A stretch of DNA of 64,000 nt from Pelargonium x hortorum (taxonomy: Eukaryota; Streptophyta; Magnoliopsida; Geraniales; Geraniaceae), in contig JAYMTJ010000029.1 in NCBI GenBank assembly GCA_036897525.1, positions 40,868 through 104,867 on the forward strand, given 5' to 3'. This document shows, in pieces, positions 1-12,214 of the stretch (position 1 is the stretch's first letter; each line of letters begins with the position of its first letter). Position numbers and translations under genes: made by a program. Below the pieces are notes generated by a model, which worked only from the letters and a program-made list of their open reading frames with translations, made no database searches and was not told where the DNA came from.

Positions 1-3000
1 AAATAATTAGTAAAAAGGGCTTTAGATAGTCAAATTTTCGGGAATATAAAGAATTGAAGCTAGAGTAATGGAATTTGTTTGCAGTGAAGTCCAGTGAGAA
101 TCTGTTTTATAGTGTTATTTATGTCTATGGTCTTGCTTTTTTTGAAAGAAGACTACGACTCCGGGATAACCCTTAGTGGATTGGAGGTGGGTATCCTTAT
201 TAAATGGTACGATACTGGAATAAACTTGCTCGCTTAAGTATCTGGTTTCATATTCTTGGATAGGACTCAACTAAGTCTGATTCACCTTTTTACTACTCTA
301 ATTTAAAGCACAGCCCAGGGCTACTTTCTTTGATAGGATCTATAAGCTAAACATTGAAGAAATAGAGTCTCGTAATTTTAGTGATTAATTCCCTTTCTTG
401 TTTTATTTTAACTCCTAGTATATATTGGACTCTTGTTGGTTGTTACCCGGCCCTGGCATCTCAAAGATTATAGAGATTACAGTGAATGGGAGACACCTTT
501 TCAAAAAAGAAGTTTCTTTTCCCCTTTTACCTCCAAACACTTATAAGACACCTGTACTAACCCTTGAGGTAACTCTTATGACATATACTGTTGTAGACAC
601 TGAACTGACGCTGATTGATGGTCAATCTAGATCTTCTTTGTACTTGGATGCTAGATAACACTCTAGGAACCGGAAACCCTTTGAAACAAACCCTACTAAG
701 GACCCCTCTTTCTTAATAATGTCCAACACTGTAGTTAATGAATGCTATGACGTCCGGTAAATAAATAATAAATAGGAAATTAATTAGTAAAGTTTGAATT
801 GGCAAAGCAGATCGTTTTGAATTCAAAATAAAATGAAAAAAGAGTAACTTCTTATCTTGTTTAGTTATGAGTGCTTTCCTTACCTCTAGTGGATTCATTC
901 TAAAACTCCCTAGAAAGTAACCAATAGAAAGATAGTTAACCTCTTTCTTATAGAACTAGAAAGCCAGGGAACAAGAGTAATACACCTAAAACAACTAAGA
1001 CAATCCTATACTATCTATACAAACTAAAACACACTATATATGTTTAAGGGAGGAATCCCCTAAGACTCCTCATCATTACAGTAAACTATAAGACTAGAAC
1101 TCCTGTCTATACTAATACTAGTACTAATCATAGATATATAAATAGATTAACCTAATAGGGGTTTCCCTAAGCTTCTAAACTAAAAAAAAAACAGAACCTA
1201 TTACCGAATCCCTGAGCCAAACTTACAGGATTACTTCCTTGTTGTAAAAAGGACGGAGTCTATAAGCTAAGGCTCTCTCTAAATTAATCCTTCTGGGACT
1301 AAAATCTCGAATCATATATAAGTTTTCTAAAATAAGGGAAGCAATAGATACAAAGATTTGTAATAAAAAAACCAAACCCTTTCTAAAGGACTCCGCAAAG
1401 TATTAGCAAAAATAAGTACTTACAAAGGTATACCGTAACAGATATTTAACCTTATATAATGAATGCATAGAAGCGCCCTTTTAAAATCCCTATATATAAG
1501 CCTAATCACTCTGGAAAGGAATCTTGTAACTTAGACAGCCTTGATTGATTTTGTAGCTACTGGTATATTGGTTTACTGAAGAAATTTCCTTCTTCTTATT
1601 CTAGAGCTAGCCCTCATTCAGTGAGATACCGGTTATTACTAACACTTAAATTCACTTTAAGACATTGCTTTTCCGGTAAGTTTCCGCTTGACAATTTTAG
1701 TAAGGAGATTTGCCTTAGAAAATCCTAGAGTAAGAAACTGAAAAGAGGTAGCTTGAGGTGTCGTTGTTAACGTTAAGGAGTTAGTAAAATAGCGAATTCT
1801 AATTTAGCAGGGATTTCTTGCTTATAAGTTATAAACTTCTCAGATTGATTTGGCTTTAGTTTGGAAAGGATTGCCTTAAATAAGGGGATTTTCTACTGCG
1901 AAAAGGCAAGGTCTTTTTGAATTAGAGAAATTGAAATTATTTCATTGGGATTGGAATGAAAATAGGCGCTCTCCTGGGTAGTATAAAGAACCTCTTTAGA
2001 CATATAGTATCGCACTTCTGAGTATGACACTTTCCTGTAGTATAAAGCGTAACTTATGCGTTCTCTGTTACTGAAATCCCACGGGTATTCGTTTCTACCG
2101 ACTATAGAATAAAGTACTAGCGGACTCCCCGCTATATTGTGCGTACCCCCTCTGTTAAACTTGGTAAGATGACTCGACTCCTAATATTAATATACTATTA
2201 AGTGAGTATCCTCCCGACGCGATAAAAGCATAGAACAAGAGGCATTATTCTTTTTAAGAGTTTCCCTGAAAGAAGTGAATTAAAAAGTAAGGTAAATCCC
2301 GTTATAGCTTTTCTAGTCTGTGTTTTGGGATTCAAGAGAGAAGGCAATTCGGTAATAGTTGTCCTTAAAACAGGAGGGATGCACTTAAATTAAAGAGTTA
2401 GTTCTTATTAGTGCTGTCCTATAGTATCTCTCTCTAGCAAATTCTGGGTGAATAATTAGAAGATAAAGGATTGACTGGGCAGTAAGACGAAGCGAAAGAG
2501 TCCCTTTTTTTTTTAGAGTTTTTAGTGTGCTTTAAGTGTAAGGAGTTCTATCTCTAGTAGTTTGAAAGCTTAGTTCTTCTGTAGTAAACAACCTTATTTC
2601 GCGAGCCAAGGCAAGTGAAAGCTAATATCTCTTAACTAAGAATCGTAGATGCTTAATGAGCCCACTCTAATCCTCCGTATCTTTTCAATCCCGGTCAATC
2701 GAAATAGATTCTCTTCAGCTGAAATAGAATAACCACTTCTAATCTTTCTAACTGGATACAGTCTCTGTCATTCAATGCTTGTTATAACTGATCTAAGGTC
2801 TTCTTCTTTGATTTGAATTGAATGCTGTCTTTGGACTTTGGAATGCGAGTCCTCCTAATACTCCTAATGAATTAATTCCTAAACTCATTAACTTGAAAGC
2901 AATTGCTTGTACTTGTCCGATCTATCTGTACCGGGGTAAGGTCTTAAAGAAAATATCTTTCTTTGGTCTGAATATCCAGTAAACTGAATCTCTTTGTTTT

Positions 3001-3346
3001 GTAAAGACCTTAGGACCCTGCCAACCAAGTAAGTGTATACTAATGTGGGATTCCCGGTAGTCTATTTGTCTATTTAAAGATAGTGAGGTTAACATAGCCT
3101 TAAAAATAGATCCAGTTTGGGAACCATGCCTGACAAAGGAAGCTTGTTCTTATCAGCTAATGGAATGCAAAATGTGCCAAATCTCCAAGAAATTCTTGAA
3201 CTAACTGATACTCTTTGTTTTAATATCTAACTAACGCAAGGCAAAGAACTTCACTCATCCTATATTATACTACCTCATTCTATATTCAGGAAATGATCTT
3301 TATAAGTTATTAGATGCCTTAGCAAGCTCATTTGCTCATTTAGAGA
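1..3346. other. AT-rich stretch without a gene
   Basis: No reading frame here exceeds 77 codons and none has a recognisable motif. The stretch carries ordinary short A and T runs, the longest a ten-T run at 2505-2514. CTAG occurs about eight times in the first 960 bases, against roughly three expected at this composition. A 13-base word at about 990-1002 (AAACAACTAAGAC) recurs in reverse complement at about 31608-31620, but nothing around the two sites aligns convincingly. I see no RNA gene, promoter or terminator. Confidence 0.6.
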
Positions 3347-3382
3347 TTCTTTGACTCCAGTTCATGTATCTATCTTTACAAA
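3347..3382 (+). repeat. Dispersed repeat A, copy 1 (36 nt)
   Basis: This 36-nt stretch matches 10473-10509 in the same orientation. Both contain CTCCAGTTCATGT followed one base later by TCTAT, then CTTTACAA. The copies differ by two substitutions and one inserted base. A match of this length is not expected by chance in 64 kb, so the copies probably share an origin. The similarity fades on both sides and no terminal inverted repeats or target-site duplications are visible, so the kind of element is unknown. Confidence 0.6.
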
Positions 3383-4715
3383 ACAAATAGACTCTGTATT
3401 TATCAGTTTATGTCTTTTTTAAGAATAGAGCAATGATCCTGCCAGAGATGCGTAAACCATGTAACTGCCACTTTACTTCTACTTAGAAAAGTTTCTGCAT
3501 TTTGTCAAAGACCTTTCTATTTTGAAAGATATAATAAGAAAAGCTTTCCTCTTCTGGTTGCTCAATTCCTAGATTCCTAGACTAGAGGAAACAAAGGTAT
3601 GAAATGACTCTATGAGGCTCTCATTATTCTAATAATTGTAGGAGATCCTATATTTTTATTTTGAGGCTTTCTAAGTTCCTGGAAAAGTAACATATTATAT
3701 ACTATACATTGGAATTGATAAAGAATTTCATAAAGAGCAAGTGTCCACCAAGAATACCAACTAACTTCCTTAGGCTCGCTAAGACAAGATAAGAATACGG
3801 AATCTAAGGTCCCAAGTAATTAAAGAGACTATTCATGTTCTTTCTTAGACTCCTAGCTTTCCTAAAAAAATCCTTTAAGGAATTACTAGAGTACTTACTA
3901 AACAATTTTACAGAAATTCCTGCAAATACACTCTCTAAGAGTTACTCATTATCCCGTTGCTGGAACTTCCTTTTAAGATAATTCTGAATCTCTTGCCTAA
4001 GGTTTTGCTCGTTAATAGCTTCTTTTTTTTAGCTTTATTGATTTATCTTCGAAAGAACTTTTAGAGAACTGGTTTCAATTTATCCATTATATTCTTACAA
4101 AATGTGAGTGAATTACACAAGCTGCCCAGAAAATGTACCTCTTGCCTTTCAATTGGTCTTAGCATTAAGAGTTATATTGGGTCTATTTGCTTGGGGGTTG
4201 TATAAAAAGAAAGTTCTCATAAACAAACAGCAAGCTCCACTTTGTATTCATTTTTTTTTTGTTCAAAGCAAGAAGAAGAGACTCCAGCCACAATAGGCAA
4301 GTTATACCTTCGAATTACAAAAATTATAAACTAAACAACAAAACCGAGTTATACCTGACTAGAATAGCACAATACCACGGATACTGGTATAAACGCAGCC
4401 AGCTTTAACAAACCCAAAAGACTCTTAAGGAATTTCTTAACTAATACTTTATAATGAGGTTTTCCAGTATAAAGCAAAATGCATATCCTAATACCTATTT
4501 AAATAATAGGTGTTTGGCATTGATTGTTAAAAAAAAAAAGCACTGCCGGATGCCCGTAATATATTTTATTAAACTAAACAAGAAGGCTTTTGCCCTCAAT
4601 GACATATAATTAAGTAAATTAAGCAGCATTGCTTTGTAGGGTCTTCTTACAGTCAAGTCATTAGAAAGGCTTTTTAACTCTACTTATGAATGAAGAGGCA
4701 GGGTTCCGGTCAAGG

Positions 4716-4731
4716 AATTAATTAATTAATT
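4716..4731. repeat. AATT x4 tetranucleotide array
   Basis: Four perfect AATT units in a row. The array is its own reverse complement, so it can be read as a 16-bp palindrome or as slippage-generated simple sequence; the second is more likely. Confidence 0.9.
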
Positions 4732-6110
4732 TAAAGGGTCGCCCCTATCTTTCTTTACGGGAGTTCAATCTCCAAGGTTTACCCTCTAAAATTTCTTGTT
4801 GTAGATTTTAAGGGGTTGATAAACAATCAGATACTCGTGCGAATGTACTCGTATTCTAAGAGAGGGTCCCCGCGCAATCGAATTACTTAGCCTGTTACTA
4901 CTCTGATAGATATCAAAGTCCCTTAATTTTTTCAAGGTTGAACAACTCTGGTGTCTAACAGGAAAGCTTAAAAAAAAAAAGGGAAGCTCCCCTAGGATCA
5001 ATCAGGTGTTTCCTACTTACTAGCTTTTTTTCTGAAAACTGCGAATCTTCTAAATTGATTTGCTTTGTAATATCTACCAATCAATAAGTTTTATGTTATA
5101 CTCGGTTTATTTCTCTAGAGCAGAACTTAGAAGAATAGGATTTAATATCCTCAGATTATCTCGGGTAATTGGGTAGACTAGACAGTGAAATCGTGGTTTT
5201 GTACTCTCTAGTAAAGAAGCTTTTAAGATACTCACAAAAAAAGGAAAAGATTTTTTATTCTCATTCTCCTCAGGGCCCCTTTTTATCTATTTTCTTATGC
5301 CGCACAAGTGTATTTAACAGATTTTAGATTCTTTTCTTCGACGCACTCCTTGCCTTGGAGAAAGAAATAGAACTTCCGTTATTAATAATTATATCCCTAA
5401 GCAAGCGTCAGAAAACTTGAATGGATAAGTAAGGGCACACAAAGAAAAGAGGGGGCTTTTAGTCCTCATAACTATAATACGTGTAAACTCGAATCACCCA
5501 GCAAAGCCATTAAAAATTCTTTTTTTTGTAAATATAAAAGGAATTAACCCCAAATATTCCGTACTACTATAATATAAGCAATTGTTTTCCACTCGGTAGG
5601 GAAGCTAAGGCGCTTACTTTATCTGGAAAATTCTAGTGTTCTTTAATTCATATCAAAAGAGTAAACAAGGGAAGTACGTAATCTAAAAGTATTCCTAAAT
5701 AGAAGAGTCTCAATTACACTGTATAATAGGGTACAGTAGATTTTTTTCTTTTACAGGACAATACAATAATATTCAAGTCAAGCCTTTACCTTTTTTTTTC
5801 GAGGTCGAGGGCAACACTTGTTAAGTATATCCAGTAAATTAAGTTGTTATAAGTGGAGTAGACGAGCCTGCTTAATTTCGGACTTTTAAATTAGATAAGT
5901 TCTTTTCTTATTCTTCTTCCAGTCCTATTTAACAAAGCTTTTTGGAAATTAAATCTAAGTTTTACTACTTTAGCGTTTTTGCATCATTTTGCAACCTAGT
6001 GAGAAGGAGCTCCTCTGTTTTGTTTTTTTGGGTTAGTAATTGAGAGCTATACCCTGAGAATATGCCCGAAAAAAGTAAAGGTGGGGTTACAAATGCCAAT
6101 ATACTGATAC

Positions 6111-6134
6111 TAGGATTAGGATTAGGATTAGGAT
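6111..6134 (+). repeat. TAGGAT x4 hexanucleotide array
   Basis: Four perfect copies of TAGGAT (equivalently TTAGGA). It differs by one base from the common telomere unit TTAGGG, but four units inside ordinary AT-rich DNA do not make a telomere. Best read as a short interstitial microsatellite. Confidence 0.9.
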
Positions 6135-9100
6135 ACCCTAGGAACTAAAAAAAGGAAATTGTCATACCATACACGAAAAACAACTTTAAACTTAGTTAGA
6201 AAATAAGTACAAGCAAGATATGAAGTATTAAAACATAGGAACTGCCTTGTATTTTCAACGCAACTCTCTGCTATAATATAATATAAAAAACTGGATACAC
6301 TAATCAAACTTCTATGGAAAAGCTCTACTTGGGGACTCTTAACAATTGGATTTTCACAGGGTTGAGTTTTTGTTCTTCTATATTTGATCCTTTAACTATT
6401 TTCTATTAAGGAAATTTATTAACTATTTACACTAGAATTGAAACTGTATGTACTCGTTATTCTACTGAATGTTAATCTAGTACTCCTAACTAAGCTGTCA
6501 CTGAAAGGTAAGATCCACTAGCTCCATTATAACTAATCCAGTAGTCAGTAACCCGTTAATCCTATTCCGACTACTTAATGCTTTAACACAGCCATCTTTA
6601 GCGAACCCCAAACAAGGAAAAGCCAAAAAAAAACTCTACAAAACCCGCCCCTTTAAAAGCTTTATCACTAAAAGAATTCCCTCTAGTATTGCTTAGAAGT
6701 TTTTGGCAAAAAAAGGACTTTTTCGATACAAGCAAGAAATTCTTTAAGATTTTTTCGGACATCTGGGAACTTTTTTTTCAAACAGGGGCAGCTCCTTTTG
6801 GTAGTTTTTATGGGCCTGGCCTGAGAAGTCTTACAGGAAAAGCTTCCTAATAACTAGAGTATCTTACCCTTAAATTCTAATCCAGTACTGACAGACAAGA
6901 TTCGAAACTACAACTTCCTCGATTAGCAAATAAGATGAGGTAACTCGAGGTTTCTTCAACAAAGAATATCCCCGTAGGTAAATTAGGATACGCTATTTAT
7001 ACACGTAGTACGTATTAAAAAAAGAAAATGGATACCCCTTCTATGTTGTTATAAGAGTTGTGGAAAAGCAAAGCCCTATAGAACTTTACCTCTGGATTTT
7101 GTGTACCTCTCTACTTATAAAGTAGGTAATTTCTATGTAAACTTGTTTAAGTCCTAAATGGATTTATTTACTAATCTAGGCTGGCTATGATATTTAAAGG
7201 TCCCCAGACTTTTACGTAACTTGAGTACCCCTCAAAAGGTGCAGATTTGTTTTATGGCTTGTAACACAAAAGTAAACCCTTCTTCTTGGCTAGAGGACGT
7301 AGGAAATTTCTGTCTAAGTTTATTCCCTGAAAATTTGTTAACACAGGACTCCTCTCATAAAAAACTCAATACTGTGTAAAGGATTTCTGTAATCAATAAG
7401 TTATACTGAGCATATATCCTAGAAAAAAAGGCGAACCCCTGTAGTATAGTTGTAAACGCGAGCCTCTATTAGATTAGCTGTGAAGAAATTACGTATATAT
7501 AAGTAAGGTACTATTAGATACTCTTTTAGGATCCTTTACTTCGGTTACAAGATTTAAAGCAGTTAGTTATTTAGCAATTATGGGGGCCCCCTCTTACTTC
7601 TCTGCTTAAAAAAACTTTGTCATTTTTTCAGTTTGAGGTATAGTAACTTAGTTTTTCATACATGGATAATCTATATAGCAAGCACTTCAGTGACAAGAAA
7701 ACAGTACCTTGGGCAGTGCAATTTAGTTGTCCTTTGTAGATTTGACAATTACTTTAATTTAGAGTAGGAAAGAAAATGAAGTAAATCTGGAATTCGGCAT
7801 TCCCTTGGATCATTCAGAACAAAAAATATAAGTAAGTATAAGGAAGATTTTAGCATTTTGATTATAAGCTTCAGTATTCATTTCATTAGGAAATTCCTAA
7901 TATTATATAGGCGAAGAGCTAGAAGTATATCTAAATTTGGGCCTTATCCTTTATAGAATGGGAATTGAAACTTTTAAACTAAAGAGGTAAATGACAGTTT
8001 AGAAACATATAAGAACCCTACTTATAATATAAAGCGTATAATATAACTATTGACTTTATTAAGGGTATAGAACACTTACCAATCAACACGTAGCAATTCT
8101 TGTCCAGTGTCTTACGCCTTGAACCTTGTAAAATCGGATAAAAGTCTTGCCTATTTTAAAACTTCTCTAAGAAAAGCAATTTGTAGTAACCAGTAACTCT
8201 AAGATTTAACCCTTAACGTGCTCTAGCTAAGACCCCGCACCTCTGAGCTAACAGTTTTTTTACTACTCCTAACAGGAAACTAGCAATCAGCTCAGGAATT
8301 TTCCTCTCATGTAGGAGCAAGATTTAAAGGAACTAGGATTTAGTCGCCTGAGGTTGGGAAATATTCTACCAAATTCTAAAGTAAACAGGAGTAACCCTGA
8401 CTAGTAGTATAAAACTACGTCTACTAAGCTGAGAAAGTCTCAAAAAAAACGAAAATGAGAAATAAGAAACTTACAAGATAGACCCTTCCCAGGAGATATT
8501 TGAGCCTTTAGAGCTCTCTTACAGCTAGTATTTCTCTTTATATTAGTATTCTCTAGTAAGGCGCAGATGAAAGTTTATCTTGATTCCGATCTAAAGGTGT
8601 AATTCCTTCTAGAACATACCCTAACTAAAGTGTGACTCTAATACAATCTAGCTAAGGTATACACTCATAACCCAAACCCACCCATAACTACCTCGAAACC
8701 CTAATAATCAACTTGTCTGCTCAGTTCTGTGGAACTGCCGGTCTTGAAAGCTAATGCGTGCCAATAAGTGCTATCAATTACAGGGACTCGATGGGTCAAG
8801 TACTGTCGATCGAATAGGAGATATCGGTATGCCAAGTAGCATGTGGAATAGATAATAAGGAAACCCACCAAGGAAGACTCTCTTGGATGCAAAGTCTGTA
8901 ACTCTTAGGTCCAACCCTTAAGGAACACTCAACTTAACACCCAAAGAAAGTCAATATCAATAACCGCTATGAAAGCCATGTCAGTAACTCTAGGCCTAAA
9001 GCCAGCCTAAGGAATTAAGGAACCCGAATATAGAATAACATATTACAGACTTTCCGATTGTACTAATTCAATTCCTTAGAACCCTACTTAACTACTCTAA

Positions 9101-10472
9101 TGAGGGTACTGCCAAGATAGTATTCGAATTTCTTTGTCGGTGTAGCTCTATTTATATACTCTTGACAGTGACAGCTCGATCGAACCTACCCTTGGACTCA
9201 GTAAACCAATCAATTACTAAAATGACTACATCTCTTTTAAACCTACACAGAAACAAATACAAGTCAACTTGGCTTGGCCGAGAATGTATTGACGTTCCCG
9301 CGAAAGAGTTTGGTCCTGAAAAGAATATAGTAATCTAGAGTAAATGAGTACATACAATCCCTAACCTTCCATATTTTCAAGAGTACAATCTCAAAGCTAC
9401 ACTAGCCTCGGTCTAGATAGAGCAGCCAACCGTACTTAGACGTATAGATAGAAACTTCGCGTAATATATGTATTTGTTCAACCCATTTTATTGTTTTATA
9501 ATATCAGGGCGTCCTACTTTTTTTTTTCAAAAGGAAGTGAGCTCTATAAACAAATTGGGTCTTATACTTTTCCATAGTAGAATTTTTGAACATGAAAAAG
9601 GGAGTTTAAACTAGTGAAAGCACTCAAAACAGAGCTTTTTTTTTCTGAAAAAAGTACGATCGATATATATGGTAAAGTTCATAACTCGATTTTACTAAAG
9701 GATCGGTCTCCCTCCCATTTTTCAAAATTTTATGTTTACTATACTGTAAAAGTAATAAAAATATCTGTAGAATTATAAAAGACTTTGTACGACCATTAAA
9801 ACATGAACTACTGTAATTTATTGGAGGATCTATAAGTCATGTTGGTTCTTACCCATCTTTATATAGTGCTAAACAAATATCTTCGAGTCTACCTCATAGT
9901 AATAGTAGCTAGGAGAAGGACTTAGTGTTGTTAGCAACTACTGAAGTTAGAGCCGTCTTACAAGCAAGCACAAACAAGAGCTAAAGAGGGGTTCTAACGG
10001 TGCAAGTGGATTTCAAGTTAATGAGTTTAGGCAAGATTTCTCTTAGAAAGAGATTGTCAAGCTCGCCTTTTGCAAGTATCTGACTTTTGAAAGTCTTCAT
10101 AGCTAGTGTTAGCTGAGGATCCTTATTTAGGGTTTGGAGGTGAAGTATGCATGTGTAATTACAGGTGAACTTGTTCAAGGCTAGCTAGGAATTCTGTCTT
10201 TACCAACTATGTCAGTTACTGTAATCAGCTCTCATTCTATACTTTATTTATAGGATTAGTCAGTTTTCAAGGCTTCAGGGTTTCCAACGAGTATAAGCAA
10301 CAGAGAAGAGAGGAGAATTTTTTCAGGGTTCTAAACAATCCGGTGGTTTGTTAGCAAGAATCTATTAGAATTACCTTTACTTGGAGTGAGGTTCTAAGAT
10401 AGGACATTCGATTTGAGGGACTCAGTCTTAATGTTTCCAGTGTCAGTTGAAGATAGGATTTATTGTATTCCT

Positions 10473-10509
10473 TTCTTTAACTCCAGTTCATGTCTCTATG
10501 CTTTACAAA
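10473..10509 (+). repeat. Dispersed repeat A, copy 2 (37 nt)
   Basis: Second copy of the element at 3347-3382, about 34 of 37 positions identical. Relative to copy 1 it has A for G before the CTCCAG word, C for A after CATGT, and one extra G before CTTTACA. It lies within a 68-codon frame (10447-10653), but copy 1 is not part of a comparable frame, so a shared coding origin is not indicated. Confidence 0.6.
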
Positions 10510-12200
10510 GAGAATCTCAGTTATCCTCCTTTACCGGCCATTAGAATACAATCTCTTCTGTTATCCTTTGCAAAGAGTACTACCTCTGCAGCAGGTAACC
10601 GAGATTTTAGGCAGCTTTCTGGGATGACCCCTCTGATTAACCGAAGTAAGTAAAAGAAAAAACTAACTTTATAATATTTTTTTGAACACTTTGAATAGTG
10701 TGACTTGCAATAAAAAAGTTGGAGTTTTCACCATTACTTTCGGGATCTGTAAACCTTGATGTGCCTTCATCGCGCGGGAATACTTAATATAGGTTTCAGA
10801 ATTGACAATAAATAATTGTGAGAGTTGATATATTTATATTCTTTTCGTTCGATGGTTATTTTTTCTGGATAATACACCCTGCTTCTATTCCGGTTTGAAC
10901 TTCCTTCTATATTGCTAATATCGAAGGGTATTAAAAGCTAAATGCTTTAAAAGTATTCTACCTTTCCCGGGTTCTAGTCGTGTTAAATAACTGTGGAACT
11001 TTACGACTTTTGGAAGTTTTTTCTGAGAAACACAAGTTTAGTACGTATATACTAGGCACAATTCTTATTATCTTATTAAATTAATATTTGTTTTTAGTAT
11101 ATAAAAAATTGAGTTGCCCTGGACCTGATATAAAGCACATAATTATAAAAAGTACAAGGTAAAATCTATTCTATTCTCCTGGACACCCAGAAAAGCCCCC
11201 GAAGTTTCTATGCCTAAAAGAAAGTTTACTTTATGATTGTAGTAATTTTTATTATGAAAAACCCAAAATTAATCTTTTGTCTGCTACTACTTGAAAGGGG
11301 CTCCTGCTGTAAATAGAGTAGATAATAAAAAATTTTTTTGATTGCATGCAAGCAAACTCTTTATTTTATGGCCCGTGTTCCTATGTCTGTGACTACTCTT
11401 AATCAGGATATATGAACCTAAGATGGGTTTCCTTTAGTATTAACAACCCCAGATTTAACTTAGCTTTCCTGAGAAGTGTGTGTGAATGCATCTGTAGTTC
11501 AGAGCTTATAAGGAGTTTCTCAACAAAAGAAGAAGAATTAACAAACAATATGAATTCGAATTACACTAAGGATGCTCTTACGGAATTCATAATAATGAGG
11601 TTATAGCGACAATCAGGATAAGATATAGAAACTGAAAAGTATAGTAACTAATAAAGACACTCCTCAGATTCTCATACCAGACGAAAGATAACCAGATCTT
11701 AGAAAGTTCAACGAGTTAGCATCGTTTTTTTCTCATTTGTTTGCCAAGTATATGGGATTCGCTTTCCTTTGCACAGCTCATAGTATTATAGTACTTTCAT
11801 GTAGGTTGCCCTTTCGCCAGTTAAGACTCTCTCAGGATTAAGAAAATTGAAAAGTATAGAATATAGAAGTATAAGCAAATGAAAATACTCTTTTAGGCTC
11901 CAGTTATTTAGCTAGCATATATGTCTTAATAGTGTAAGGTGTTGGTTAAGACTTATTCATATAAAGTGCAGGAATAGAGTTTATGACTAAACAAAACACT
12001 CGGTTACAGGTTTTTGGAGTATAGAAGGATGCCCACTCACATAATAAATAAGACATAGTTTCATATATAAACAAAGCACCTTATCCATCCATGTCATAGT
12101 CCCTGTCCCTTTTTTAAGTTAAGGTAAGAGCCAAATAGAAATCGCGAATACCTAGCTTAGGGAGAATAGTTTCTTGACTTCATTCAAGGTTCCAATCATC

Positions 12201-12214
12201 TTTTTTTTTTTTTT
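12201..12214 (+). repeat. T14 homopolymer tract
   Basis: An uninterrupted run of fourteen T, matched only by the run at 56121-56134. Tracts of eight to eleven A or T are frequent across the window. No stable hairpin precedes it, so it is not called as a terminator. Confidence 0.9.

Larger units (their letters stand above)
3383..10472. other. AT-rich stretch without a gene
   Basis: No frame exceeds 71 codons. Visible content is simple sequence: eleven-A runs at 4529-4539 and 4970-4980, an AATT tetramer array at 4716-4731, and a TAGGAT hexamer array at 6111-6134. The rest is irregular AT-rich DNA with frequent GAGTC/GACTC words. I see no RNA gene or mobile-element ends. Confidence 0.6.

Noticed and set aside
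6111-6134. Telomere repeat
   Set aside because: The unit is TTAGGA rather than TTAGGG, there are only four units, and both sides are ordinary DNA.
12201-12214. T14 tract as a transcription terminator
   Set aside because: No G+C-rich hairpin precedes it and there is no gene to terminate; long A and T runs are common across the window.
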